A stretch of 64,000 nucleotides of DNA. It comes from UBA5066 sp048500275. Its GTDB lineage: Bacteria; Acidobacteriota; Thermoanaerobaculia; UBA5066. The stretch is taken from positions 1,302,001 through 1,366,000 of the forward strand of contig JASNYI010000003.1 of NCBI GenBank assembly GCA_048500275.1, given 5' to 3'. Positions 48,254 to 56,262 of this stretch are shown here, one piece after another (the first letter of the stretch is position 1; the number at the start of each line of letters is the position of its first letter). A program made the position numbers and the translations under genes. Under the pieces are notes generated by a model. The model had not been told where the DNA came from, did not search any database, and saw nothing but the letters and a program-made list of their open reading frames with translations.

Positions 48254-50176
48254 TCAGAGCGGCATGTCCATCCAGCCTCCGTTCGCCAGGTGGCGGGCGG
48301 CGGTCTCGGCGGGCTCGGGGGCGGCGAAGTAGTAGCCCTGGGCGAGGTCGCACTTCATCTCGCGCAGGAGCCGCGCGCTCTCGCGGTCCTCGATCCCTTC
48401 CGCCACGACGCCGAGGTCGAGGCTGTGGGCGAGCTGCACCGTCGACTGGACGATGGCGAGGCTCCGCCCGCCTGAGGCCATGTCGGCGATGAAGGAGCGG
48501 TCGATCTTCAGGACGTCCACCGGCAGGCGCTTCAGGTAGGAGAGCGACGAGTACCCGGTGCCGAAGTCGTCGATGGCGAGCCGCGCCCCCGACTCCGTGA
48601 TGCGCGCCAGCGCCCTCAGCGCCAGCTCCGGGTCGGCCATGATCGCCGTCTCGGTCAGCTCGAACTCCACGACGCCCGGGTTCACGCCCACGTCGTGCAC
48701 GATTCCCGCGAGCTCGTCGGGGCAGCTCCGGTCGAGGAGGTCGCGCATCGAGAGGTTGATCGCCATCGTCAGCCGCGGCAGCGGGCCGCTCCAGCGCGCC
48801 AGCTGCTGGAGAGCGTTCCTCACGACCCAGCAGGTCAGGGGGTGCATCAGGTCGGTGGCCTCGGCGAACGGCACGAACTGCGCCGACGAGAGGAGCCCCA
48901 GACGCGGGTGGCGCCACCTCACGAGCGCCTCGAACCCCTCGACGAAGCCGTATTGCAGCGCCACCTTCGGCTGGAAGTGGAGGGCGAGCTCTCCCTCGCG
49001 GATCGCCCTCCCCAGCTCGGACAGCATCGCGAGCCGCTCGGGCGTGTGCTCGTCGAGCTCGCGCGCGTAGGCGACCACCACCCCCGGCGTTCTCTTGGCC
49101 CGGTGGAGCGCCACGTCCGCGCAGCGCAGAAGCTCGTGGCTGTCGCGCCCCTGCCCGGGGAACAGCGCGAGGCCGGCGCTCGCGCCGATCTCGATTCCCA
49201 TGCTGGCCACCTTCAGCGGCTGCGCCAGGCAGCCGAGAAGGCGCCGCGCCACGGCTTCGCACTCGGCGAGGCTCCCGGCGCCCGGCACGACGACGGCGAA
49301 CTCGTCGCCCCCGAGACGGAAGACGTCGTCCCGCCCGCCCCCGCTCGCGTCCACGAGCCGCGCGGCCACGTGAACGAGGAGCTCGTCTCCCACGTTGTGG
49401 CCGAGCGTGTCGTTGATCTCGCGGAAGCGGTCGAGGTCGAGGAGGACTAGGCCCGCGCACGCCCGCCCGCCGCCCGTCTCCGCCAGGCGCGCGATGCGCC
49501 TGTGGAGCTCGGTCCGGTTCGGGAGGCCGGTGAGGAGGTCGTGGGAGGCGCGGTGCTCGAGGTCGGCCACGAGGCGGGCGTTGGCGAGCGCGAGGGAGAC
49601 GGCACGGGCGATTCCCTGGAAGGTGTCGGTCTCGACGGGGGTCACGTCGCGGCCGTCCTGGAAGATGAGGTTCACGGTGCCGAGCGGCGCGCCGTCGTGG
49701 GAGAGCGGGATGCAGAGGCCGCTCGAGAGCCCCCTCCCCGACATGGCCGACGCCACCGCGTGGACCGCCGTGCCCCTCCGGAGCACCTCGCCCAGCGAGA
49801 CGATCCGCCCCTCGCGCACCGCCGTCCCGCTCGCGCTTCCCTCGAGGGGCAGCACCGCGCCGAGCGCCAGCTCCTCTTCCGTGAAGCCGCGCCCCGCCAC
49901 GAGCCTGAGGAGACCGGCTTCCGCGTCGAGGGCGTAGAACGCGACGTGGGGCGCCTGGCTGTGACCGACGAGGACGTCCAGCGTCTCCGCCGCGATCGCC
50001 TTCACGTCGAGCCTCCGCAGCAGGCGTTGGCTCAGGTCGTTCACCAGCTGCAGCGCCTCGTTGCGCGCTTCGAGGTCGGCCTTCGCGGCGATCAGGTCTC
50101 CGAGGAGCCCGCCCACGGGCGTCGCGTCGGCGAGGTAGCCGACCTTTTTCCCGTCGTCGCTGGTGGGCCTGCTCAT
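48254..50176 (-). CDS. GAF-GGDEF-EAL cyclic-di-GMP signalling protein
   Basis: 640 residues. In order: a short helix, a GAF domain (about 45-190; LRRLDVKAIAAETLDVLVG, GRIVSLGEVLRRG), a GGDEF domain (HDLLTGLPNRTELHRRI, FRLGGDEFAVVVPG, intact) and an EAL domain (VEGFEALVRW, LTETAIMAD, AIDDFGTGYSSLSYLKRLPVDVLKIDRSF, intact). Both catalytic motifs look functional, so it may make or break c-di-GMP according to the ligand of the GAF domain. There is no membrane segment. The ATG at 50176 follows GGGGGGAGGG and is preferred to the upstream in-frame start at 50263. Confidence 0.92.
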   Translation of the reverse strand: MSRPTSDDGKKVGYLADATPVGGLLGDLIAAKADLEARNEALQLVNDLSQRLLRRLDVKAIAAETLDVLVGHSQAPHVAFYALDAEAGLLRLVAGRGFTEEELALGAVLPLEGSASGTAVREGRIVSLGEVLRRGTAVHAVASAMSGRGLSSGLCIPLSHDGAPLGTVNLIFQDGRDVTPVETDTFQGIARAVSLALANARLVADLEHRASHDLLTGLPNRTELHRRIARLAETGGGRACAGLVLLDLDRFREINDTLGHNVGDELLVHVAARLVDASGGGRDDVFRLGGDEFAVVVPGAGSLAECEAVARRLLGCLAQPLKVASMGIEIGASAGLALFPGQGRDSHELLRCADVALHRAKRTPGVVVAYARELDEHTPERLAMLSELGRAIREGELALHFQPKVALQYGFVEGFEALVRWRHPRLGLLSSAQFVPFAEATDLMHPLTCWVVRNALQQLARWSGPLPRLTMAINLSMRDLLDRSCPDELAGIVHDVGVNPGVVEFELTETAIMADPELALRALARITESGARLAIDDFGTGYSSLSYLKRLPVDVLKIDRSFIADMASGGRSLAIVQSTVQLAHSLDLGVVAEGIEDRESARLLREMKCDLAQGYYFAAPEPAETAARHLANGGWMDMPL

Positions 50177-50310
50177 CGAGCCCTCCCCCCCGCGAGCCGG
50201 AGAAACCGGCCTCGCGCACTCACGACCACCCGGACCGCCCTGCCGCTCTGCTGGCGAGATCATATCCCCGGGGTTCGACGAGGCACGGGGGTCACGGAGG
50301 GGGTCACACG

Positions 50311-50362
50311 GTGGGTGTCAGGTCCGTTCTCCGAGAACGCGGAGAACGGACCTGACCCCCAC
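50311..50362. repeat. Long hairpin palindrome, second type
   Basis: Arms GTCAGGTCCGTTCTCC and its exact complement (16 bp each) are separated by GAGAACGC; a mismatch and 5 more pairs extend the stem. It lies just downstream of the YeiH-type gene and upstream of the signalling gene. The outer GTCAGGTCC resembles the end of the other REP-like repeats. It may act as a terminator or as a REP relative. Confidence 0.75.
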
Positions 50363-50369
50363 CGCCACT

Positions 50370-51314
50370 TCAGAGGGCGGGGATGAGTCCGGAGACGATG
50401 GCCGCCAGCGTCGCGGCGCTCACGAGGAGCCAGAGGACCGCTCCCTGGGCGAGGGGGCGCACGCCCACGCGGCGCAGGACCTCCCTCGTCAGGCCCGTTC
50501 CGATCAGGAAGAGGGTCAGGACGAGGCCCTGGCGCGCGACCGCGACCAGGAAGTCCCAGAGCGGCAGGAGCGAAGGCAGGAGGGTCCGGAGCGCCGCGGC
50601 GGCGACGAAGCCGAGGACGAAGAGCGGGAACCTCGGCTTCTCGCCCGAGCGGACGAGAAGGGCGACCCCGAGAACGCACGGCATGATCCAGAGGGCCCGC
50701 GTCAGCTTCACCGTGGTCGCCACCGCGAGCGCTTCCGCCCCGAACTGCGACGCCGCGCCGACGACGCTGCTCGTGTCGTGGATCGCCAGCGCCGCCCAGA
50801 GGCCGAACCGTTCCGGGTCGAGGTGGAGCGCGTGGCCGACGGCCGGAAAGAGGAGGAGCGCGGCCGCGTTCAGCGTGAAGACGGTCGCCAGCGAAACCGC
50901 GATCTCGTCGCTCTTCGCCTTCACGACGGGCGCCATCGCAGCGATCGCGCTCCCGCCGCAGATCGCGGTGCCGAACGAGATCAGCGTCGAGAGGGGCCCG
51001 GAGGTCCCGGCGACGCGGCCGAGGAGCGCGCCCGCCGCCAGCGTGAGGGCGATGCCCACCACCGTGTAGACCGCCGAACGCCCCCCCACCCGCGCCACCG
51101 TCCCGAGGCTCAGGCCGAAGCCCAGCCCGACCACCGACGCCTGCAGGAGCGCCTTGCTCCAGACCGCCGTCCTCGCCGGGGCGGGGTTCCCGAGCGCGAG
51201 GCTGAAGGCGATGCCGGCCGCGAGCGCCACCGCCGGCGAGACCCACGGGAGGAGGCTCGCCCCCGCAAGGCCGAAGAAGAGCGCGGCGCGGCTGCGGTCC
51301 GACAAGGCGGGCAT
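50370..51314 (-). CDS. YeiH/UPF0324 family transporter
   Basis: 314 residues with about nine to ten membrane segments. Conserved stretches of the family are visible: LLQASVVGLGFGLSLG, SFGTAICGGSAIAAMAPVVKAKSDEIAVSLATVFTLNAAALLLFP, and HDTSSVVGAASQFGAEAL. The family is annotated as putative sulfate exporters, but transport substrates have rarely been shown. It diverges from the ion channel gene. The ATG at 51314 is the first start and opens directly into the first membrane helix region. Confidence 0.88.
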   Translation of the reverse strand: MPALSDRSRAALFFGLAGASLLPWVSPAVALAAGIAFSLALGNPAPARTAVWSKALLQASVVGLGFGLSLGTVARVGGRSAVYTVVGIALTLAAGALLGRVAGTSGPLSTLISFGTAICGGSAIAAMAPVVKAKSDEIAVSLATVFTLNAAALLLFPAVGHALHLDPERFGLWAALAIHDTSSVVGAASQFGAEALAVATTVKLTRALWIMPCVLGVALLVRSGEKPRFPLFVLGFVAAAALRTLLPSLLPLWDFLVAVARQGLVLTLFLIGTGLTREVLRRVGVRPLAQGAVLWLLVSAATLAAIVSGLIPAL

Positions 51315-51455
51315 TATCGGGTCCTCGGCCCCTGCCCCGCCCGGTGAAGAACCACCATCGTCTCGTCGTCGGCCGCGTGAGAGCCGGCCTCGAAGGCGGT
51401 GACGCCCCCGGGAATACCCGTGCCGTCAGGCCCGTTCCCGTGCCGAGCCCGAACC

Positions 51456-52301
51456 ATGAGCGAATCCGACCTCCAACGCCTGCTCGCCCAACCCGCCGTC
51501 CGGCAGTGGCGCCTCGCCGGGGCCCGCTGGGTCGAGTCCACCCGCGTCCAGTCCGTCATCGTCTCCCTCATCCTCCTCAACGCCGTCGTCCTCGGCCTCG
51601 AAACCGACGCGGGCCTCCTCGCCCGCTTCGGCTTCTGGCTCGAGCTCGTCGACGGCCTCTGCCTCTTCGCGTTCGTCGTCGAGCTGGGCGTGAAGCTGGC
51701 CGTCTACCGCTCCCTCTTCTGGAAGAGCGGCTGGAACTGGTTCGACGCCTTCGTCGTCGGGGTGGCCCTCGTGCCCGGCGCCGGCGCCTGGGCCGTCCTC
51801 CGCTCGCTCCGCGTCCTCAGGGTCATGCGGCTCCTCACCGTGATGCCCCAGCTGCGCAAGGTCGTCGCGGCCTTCCTGCACGCGATCCCCGGCCTCTCCG
51901 GCGTCATGGCGGTCATGGCCGTCTTCATCTACACCGCCGGCGTCCTCGCCACCATGCTCTTCGGCGGCACCCACCCACAGTGGTTCGGCTCCCTCGGGAA
52001 GAGCCTCTACTCGCTCTTCCAGATCATGACGCTCGAGAGCTGGTCGATGGGCATCGTCCGGCCCGTCATGGAGCAGCACCCCCAGGCCTGGGCCTTCTTC
52101 GTCCCCTTCATCATCCTGGCCACCTTCACAATCCTCAACCTCTTCATCGGGATCATCGTCTCCACCATGCAGGAGCTCGCCACACTCCCCGACCCTTCCC
52201 GGCGCCACCAGGACGTCCTCGTCATCCTCGAGAAGCTCGACGAGAACATCCGCGAGCTGCGCGCCCAGGTGATGCAGTCCTCCGGAGCGAAGGCGGACTG
52301 A
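51456..52301 (+). CDS. Voltage-gated sodium channel of NaChBac type
   Basis: 281 residues, the six-helix one-repeat channel. S4 carries the voltage-sensing arginines (LRSLRVLRVMRLLTVMPQLRKV), the pore loop is SLFQIMTLESWSMGIV with the TLESWS selectivity filter of bacterial sodium channels, and S6 reads FFVPFIILATFTILNLFIGIIV. A C-terminal helical tail follows (VLVILEKLDENIRELRAQV) and would form the tetramerisation coiled coil. The ATG at 51456 is preferred to an upstream in-frame start at 51399. The channel opens on depolarisation; its physiological role in this organism is unknown. Confidence 0.93.
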   Translation: MSESDLQRLLAQPAVRQWRLAGARWVESTRVQSVIVSLILLNAVVLGLETDAGLLARFGFWLELVDGLCLFAFVVELGVKLAVYRSLFWKSGWNWFDAFVVGVALVPGAGAWAVLRSLRVLRVMRLLTVMPQLRKVVAAFLHAIPGLSGVMAVMAVFIYTAGVLATMLFGGTHPQWFGSLGKSLYSLFQIMTLESWSMGIVRPVMEQHPQAWAFFVPFIILATFTILNLFIGIIVSTMQELATLPDPSRRHQDVLVILEKLDENIRELRAQVMQSSGAKAD

Positions 52302-52359
52302 CGGCGGCTCGCGCGGCCGCGTCGGGGCTTCTCTGCTTGGCGGCAAGTAGAATGCGCCC

Positions 52360-52626
52360 ATGGACGTGAGCGCGATGGCCCGGGAGATGGGGCGGCGCGG
52401 AGGGCGCGCCCGCGCGAAGCGACTGTCCTCCGAGCGGCGTCGCCAGATCGCGTCGCTCGGCGGACGGGCGCGGCAGCGCTCGCTCCTCGCAACGCGGCGC
52501 CTCGCCGAGAACCTCCTCTACGCCGCCGCGGCCCTGGAGTTGCGGGGAGAGACACGAAACGTTCTGCGTATGAAGACCTTCACCGGCCGGCTTCCGGGCC
52601 TCTACGCGCGCCGCGGCCCGCCGTGA
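52360..52626 (+). CDS. Small basic protein, putative antitoxin of the next gene
   Basis: 88 residues, very rich in Arg and Ala (MGRRGGRARAKRLSSERRRQIASLGGRARQRS). The repeated GG-RA pattern resembles DNA-binding antitoxin starts, but no family was recognised. A TAGAAT -10-like element lies 7 bases before the ATG. Its stop overlaps the GTG of the following nucleotidyltransferase-like gene (GTGA), which supports a two-gene toxin-antitoxin unit. Confidence 0.6.
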   Translation: MDVSAMAREMGRRGGRARAKRLSSERRRQIASLGGRARQRSLLATRRLAENLLYAAAALELRGETRNVLRMKTFTGRLPGLYARRGPP

Positions 52627-53165
52627 AGAGCCCCGCCGCGCACCTCGACGCCGTCGGAAGCGTGGTGGAGGCGCTGGCGGACCTCGGACTCGAGCCCGTT
52701 CTCGTCGGCGGGATGGCGCTCGTGGTGCTGGGTTCGCGCCGGGTCACCCGGGGCTTCGACCTCCTCGTCGCCCATCCCGGCGAGGGCCTCGGCTCCCTGG
52801 TCGACGTCCTGTACGAGCGGGGTCTCGAGCTCGCGTCGCGGGTCAGCGCGGAGGGCGACGTGACCGCCACGATCGCCAGCCGGAAGGTGGCAGCCGCCCG
52901 GCTTCGCCTGGACGCGCCGGTGGGCGCCTGGTTCCTCAACCCGGACACGGGGCTGCGCGTGGACCTGCTCTTCGACTTCCCCCTGCCCGCGGCGACGCTC
53001 GCCCGCCGAGCGACCCACGTCAAGGTTCGCTCGAGAGCGTGGCGTGTCGCTTCGGAGGAGGACCTCCTGCGCCTGAAGAGGATCGCGCAGGAGAGCCGCT
53101 CCGCGCCGGGCGACGCCGAGGACATCGCCTTCCTCGAGGCCCGCCTCACGAAGCGCCGGAAGTGA
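52623..53165 (+). CDS. Nucleotidyltransferase-like protein, putative toxin
   Basis: 180 residues. LEPVLVGGMALVVLGSRRVTRGFDLLVA matches the start of the AbiEii/minimal nucleotidyltransferase fold (GG-A---G--R-T-D-D). The usual first catalytic Asp is replaced: the pattern reads TRGFD rather than T-DID, so activity may be reduced or changed. LRVDLLFDF could supply the third acidic residue. It overlaps the small basic gene by 4 bp. Toxins of this fold transfer nucleotides to tRNA or proteins, which is family knowledge and not shown here. Confidence 0.65.
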   Translation: MKSPAAHLDAVGSVVEALADLGLEPVLVGGMALVVLGSRRVTRGFDLLVAHPGEGLGSLVDVLYERGLELASRVSAEGDVTATIASRKVAAARLRLDAPVGAWFLNPDTGLRVDLLFDFPLPAATLARRATHVKVRSRAWRVASEEDLLRLKRIAQESRSAPGDAEDIAFLEARLTKRRK

Positions 53166-53229
53166 CGGCGTTGGGGCCGGGCCGGCGACGGGTCGGCCGC
53201 CGCCGTCGCGACCCTCCCGACCCCTCGCG

Positions 53230-53883
53230 TCAGGGCTTCGCTTCCGGCGCGAACAGGGGAGTGGGCTTCGCCGAGAGGGTCTCCGTCAGGGTGACGGTCG
53301 CGACCACCGTCAGCGCGATCGAGACGACGAGGACGAGCACCTGCGCGAGCGAGGTCTTCTGGATCGGCTGACGCGCCTTCACCTCGCACACCTCGCCGGG
53401 GCAGAGCTCCGGGGGCTTGCGGTAGACGAGCGAATAGAACTTGCAGCCCAGGCAGATCCCGAACGCGGCCTCGAAGAAGAGGAACACCAGGCAGACGAGG
53501 CAGATGATCCCGGAGATGGGGCCGTAGGTGTTCATGAGCACCATGAGGACGAACATCGTGGCCGAGAGGGCGACCCCGATGGTCCACGCGAGGCGCTTCG
53601 GCTCCGCGGCGACGTACTCCGGCGTCTGGTTCCCGACGATCAGGCGCCCGAGAACGAGCGTGGGCGAGTAGCGGGGGCTGAGGCCCACGCGCACGAGGAA
53701 GTCCGCGAGGAAGAACGGGATGACGAACTTGATCGGGATGAAGTTCCCGCGGAAGAGGATGAAGAGGAGCGAGAGGAAGGTGGCGAGGAAGAGGATCCCC
53801 GCCGCCGCACGGATCTCGCGCTCGTTGAGGACGGGGACCGTGTACCCCTCGACCTGTTCACCGAATTGACGGATGCCGGTCAC
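53230..53883 (-). CDS. DUF4395 family membrane protein
   Basis: 217 residues. VLNEREIRAAAGILFLATFLSLLFILF, LADFLVRVGLSPRYSPTLVLGRLIVG and PKRLAWTIGVALSATMFVLMVL follow the DUF4395 pattern, with about four membrane segments. CLGCKFYSLVYRK carries a CxxC. A soluble segment with two more Cys (ELCPGEVCEVK) precedes a C-terminal hydrophobic helix. The function is unknown. The start is uncertain: the frame is open much further upstream, and the GTG at 53883 is chosen because it precedes the conserved part. It is convergent with the nucleotidyltransferase-like gene. Confidence 0.7.
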   Translation of the reverse strand: MTGIRQFGEQVEGYTVPVLNEREIRAAAGILFLATFLSLLFILFRGNFIPIKFVIPFFLADFLVRVGLSPRYSPTLVLGRLIVGNQTPEYVAAEPKRLAWTIGVALSATMFVLMVLMNTYGPISGIICLVCLVFLFFEAAFGICLGCKFYSLVYRKPPELCPGEVCEVKARQPIQKTSLAQVLVLVVSIALTVVATVTLTETLSAKPTPLFAPEAKP

Positions 53884-54262
53884 GAAGGCCCCCTGCGAAG
53901 TCTGACGTTCGAGCAAAGACTCCCGCGCTTCTACGCGGCCGTCCGCCAAAGGTTGCCGGATCCCCGCCCAGCGCGTCTCCTCGATGTCGAGGGTCTCCCA
54001 CCCCGCGAAGGTCAGGAGGATCTCGCGCGTCGGCTCCGCTCCGTGAAGGCTCAGCTGCCTGCGCTGCGCCTCCGCCGAGCACGCCTCCGCCTCCTCTCCC
54101 CCGCCCCACCGTGAGAGAACGGGCCTCGCGCCGGGCCCCCGTTTCCGGCGCCGTTCTTTGAGATAGGCAGCCCTCCGCTTCGGGCTGCCGGCATGAAGAG
54201 ATGCGGCGAGAGCACCGGCTCGACGACCCGCACGCCACACCGTAGCCCTACACGGTGGCCCA
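53884..54262. other. Gap without a supported gene
   Basis: About 380 bases between the DUF4395 gene and the MoxR locus. Short frames exist on both strands, but none has recognisable domains. The minus-strand frame continuing from DUF4395 could code an N-terminal extension. The stretch contains a clear hairpin at 54166-54189. Confidence 0.5.
54166..54189. repeat. Hairpin upstream of the MoxR gene
   Basis: GGCAGCCC and GGGCTGCC form an 8 bp perfect stem with an 8-base loop (TCCGCTTC). There is no T-tract on the + side. On the - strand the sequence after the stem is TATCTCAAAGAA, also not a T-run. Its role is unknown. Confidence 0.5.
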
Positions 54263-54384
54263 GCCGGCCCGGCCGAAAGGTCGGGACCCATGCGCGATCG
54301 AGGCGGGAACTCTCCTCGTCGAGAGGGCGCCCATGACCGCATCTCCTCCGCGAACGCACTTCCTCCGCACGCTCGGCATCGCCG
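54263..54384. repeat. Duplicated segment, copy A (start of the MoxR gene)
   Basis: These 122 bases recur at 56077-56198 with five differences (about 96% identity). The segment covers the ribosome-binding region, the ATG at 54333 and the first 17 codons of the MoxR gene. Confidence 0.9.
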
Positions 54385-55319
54385 GGTGGGACGCGCTCGA
54401 CCCGGTCTTCCTCGCCGCGGTCGCGACGGAGTCCCCCCTCCTCCTCGTCGGGCCGCACGGCTCGGCGAAGACGATGGTGCTCAACCGCCTCGCCGAGACC
54501 CTCGGCCTCGAGCACCGCCACTACAGCGCCTCGCTCCTCTCCTTCGACGACCTCGTCGGCTTCCCCGTCCCCGAGAACGGCCGCGTCGTCTACCTCCAGA
54601 CGCCCGCCACCGTCTGGGAAGCCGAGTCGGTCCTCGTCGACGAGGTCTCGCGCTGCCGCCCCGAGGTGCAGAACAAGCTCTTCCCCCTCGTCCACGAGCG
54701 GGTCCTCCAGGAGCTCCCGCTCCCGCGCCTCCGCCACCGCTGGGCCGCCATGAACCCGCCCGCCTCGCTCGAGGGGGACGACGCCGGCGATCCGGCCTAC
54801 TCCGGCGCCGAGCCGCTCGACGTCGCGCTCGCCGACCGCTTCGCCTTCGTCGTCACCGTCCCCTCCCTCGCCGGGCTCTCGCCCGACGACCAGCGCCGCG
54901 TCCTCCGCCCGTCGGCCTGGAGCGCCGACGCGGCCCGCCCCGTGGTAACGCGCCTCGTCGAGGAGGCACACGCGGGCCTCGCCCCGCACGCCCGCGGCGA
55001 GGCGGCCGAAGCGGCTGCCGCCACCGAGTACTCGATGCTCCTCGCCGCGCAGCTCGCCCGCGCCTCCATGCCCGACGCCGCCTGGGGCCGCCCCGTGGCG
55101 TACGAGAAGCTCCTCGCCGCCCACCGCACCGCCTGGGCCGCGGCCGGCCTCTCCGAGGGCTCCGCGCGCCGCCGCCTCCTCGGCGAGACCGACCCCTTCG
55201 CGCGGATCGCGATCGTCCTCGACGGCGACCTCCCGCCCCACGAGGCCGCCGAGGCGCTCGCCGCCGCCTGGGAGCGCGCCGCCGCCGCCCTCGCGCCCGC
55301 GAGGAGGAGCGCCGCGTGA
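54333..55319 (+). CDS. MoxR-family AAA ATPase
   Basis: 328 residues. The AAA core has Walker A LLVGPHGSAKTMVL, the HYSASLLSFDDLVGFPVP segment, Walker B SVLVDEVSRCRPEVQNKLFPLVHE and sensor 1 RWAAMNPPASLEG, all MoxR-like. The C-terminus is an Ala-rich helical lid. MoxR ATPases remodel partner proteins and normally pair with VWA or metallopeptidase proteins; here the partner would be the peptidase/MetK-like gene downstream. The ATG at 54333 follows AGAGGG, although the frame is open to 54255. The gene's two ends, but not its middle, are duplicated at 56077-56262. Confidence 0.85.
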   Translation: MTASPPRTHFLRTLGIAGWDALDPVFLAAVATESPLLLVGPHGSAKTMVLNRLAETLGLEHRHYSASLLSFDDLVGFPVPENGRVVYLQTPATVWEAESVLVDEVSRCRPEVQNKLFPLVHERVLQELPLPRLRHRWAAMNPPASLEGDDAGDPAYSGAEPLDVALADRFAFVVTVPSLAGLSPDDQRRVLRPSAWSADAARPVVTRLVEEAHAGLAPHARGEAAEAAAATEYSMLLAAQLARASMPDAAWGRPVAYEKLLAAHRTAWAAAGLSEGSARRRLLGETDPFARIAIVLDGDLPPHEAAEALAAAWERAAAALAPARRSAA

Positions 55320-55395
55320 GCGGGCCCGCCCTCCTTCAGAACACAAACGCTCTGGGGGTCAGTGCCGCCGATGTCCTGAGCGCCCGCAGGGCTGA

Positions 55396-55785
55396 TCAGC
55401 CGGCGGGCTCCGGGCGCTGGGGCTTGATCGGAAGGAGCCGGGCTCGTTCTCTCCGCTCGTCCACCGTGATCAGCGCTCCAGCCAGGAGGTCCTTCTCGAA
55501 GCGTTCGATCGCCTTCAGGAGACGGTCGCCAAGGAACCGCGGGGAGACGGCCTCCGTCCGCATCTGGAGCACGCTGGGCCCCTCGGCCTGGGTCGCGGCC
55601 AGGATCGCCCCGAAATCCAGGTCGTTCGTCACCACGACGTGGTCGTGAAGGCGCGCCCATGCCATCAGCTCCTGGTCTTCAGCCGTCGCCTTTCCGACCG
55701 CCGACCAGTGAACAGCGTCGTGCCCGGCCTCACGGAGGACCTCCGCCCACAGGGGCGAGAGGTTCATGTCGAGAAGGAGCCTCAC
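55396..55785 (-). CDS. DUF5615 family PIN-like protein (putative toxin)
   Basis: 129 residues. RLLLDMNLSPLWAEVLREAGHDAVHW and VVVTNDLDFGAILAA are the hallmarks of the DUF5615/Mut7-C-like PIN superfamily, with acidic residues (D in LLLDMNLS, D in TNDLDFG) placed for metal-dependent RNA cleavage. The GTG start overlaps the stop of the DUF433 gene (GTGA). DUF433-DUF5615 pairs are widely taken to be toxin-antitoxin modules of the VapBC kind; activity is inferred. The pair sits between two copies of the MoxR gene end, opposite in direction. Confidence 0.82.
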   Translation of the reverse strand: MRLLLDMNLSPLWAEVLREAGHDAVHWSAVGKATAEDQELMAWARLHDHVVVTNDLDFGAILAATQAEGPSVLQMRTEAVSPRFLGDRLLKAIERFEKDLLAGALITVDERRERARLLPIKPQRPEPAG

Positions 55786-56012
55786 GCCGAGGCCAGGGGG
55801 ATCTCGACCTCGCCCGCCCGCCAGGCCGCGTACTGAAGCGCTTCCCGGATGTCTTCTTCCTCGAGGTACGGGTAGAGCTCCAGGATCTCGGCATGCGTGT
55901 GACCGGCGGCGACGAGCCCCACCACAGTGCTCACCGTGACGCGCATCCCCCGGATGCACGGTTTCCCGCCCATCACCTTGGGGTTGAACGTGATCCGCGG
56001 CAGCTCGCCCAT
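55782..56012 (-). CDS. DUF433 family antitoxin-like protein
   Basis: 76 residues. ITFNPKVMGGKPCIRGMRVTVSTVVGLVAAGHT and EILELYPYLEEEDIREALQYAAW match DUF433, a small helix-turn-helix family. It is encoded first and overlaps the PIN-like gene by 4 bp, the usual antitoxin-toxin order. It probably binds DNA to repress its own pair and neutralises the toxin. The ATG at 56012 gives the typical family length. Confidence 0.87.
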   Translation of the reverse strand: MGELPRITFNPKVMGGKPCIRGMRVTVSTVVGLVAAGHTHAEILELYPYLEEEDIREALQYAAWRAGEVEIPLASA

Positions 56013-56076
56013 GACCCCCTCATGATAGCGGTTCGGTCGAGACCTGGGCTCGGGCATCGGCATCCTCCGGACAGTT

Positions 56077-56262
56077 GCCGGCCCGGCCGAAAGGTCGGGA
56101 CCCATGCGCGATCGAGGCGGGAACTCTCCTCGTCGAAAGGGCGCCCATGACCGCACCTCCTCCCCGAACGCACTTCCTTGGCACGCTCGGCATCGCCGCC
56201 TGGGAGCGCGCCGCCGCCGCCCTCGCGCCCGCGAGGAGGAGCGCCGCATGCGGGCCCGCCCT
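56077..56262. repeat. Duplicated segment, copy B (deletion derivative of the MoxR gene)
   Basis: 56077-56198 copies 54263-54384. It then joins, through a shared TCGCCG, to about 70 bases matching the 3' end of the MoxR gene (about 55262-55335). The 877 bases in between are missing. A 2-base loss removes the original stop codon, so the remnant is in frame with the next gene. Confidence 0.85.

Noticed and set aside
53866..54114. An 82-residue plus-strand frame opposite the DUF4395 start
   Set aside because: No ribosome site, no domain, and Arg/Leu-rich shadow composition.
54051..55346. A 431-residue minus-strand frame opposite MoxR
   Set aside because: No motifs; the MoxR gene on + has Walker A, Walker B and sensor residues.
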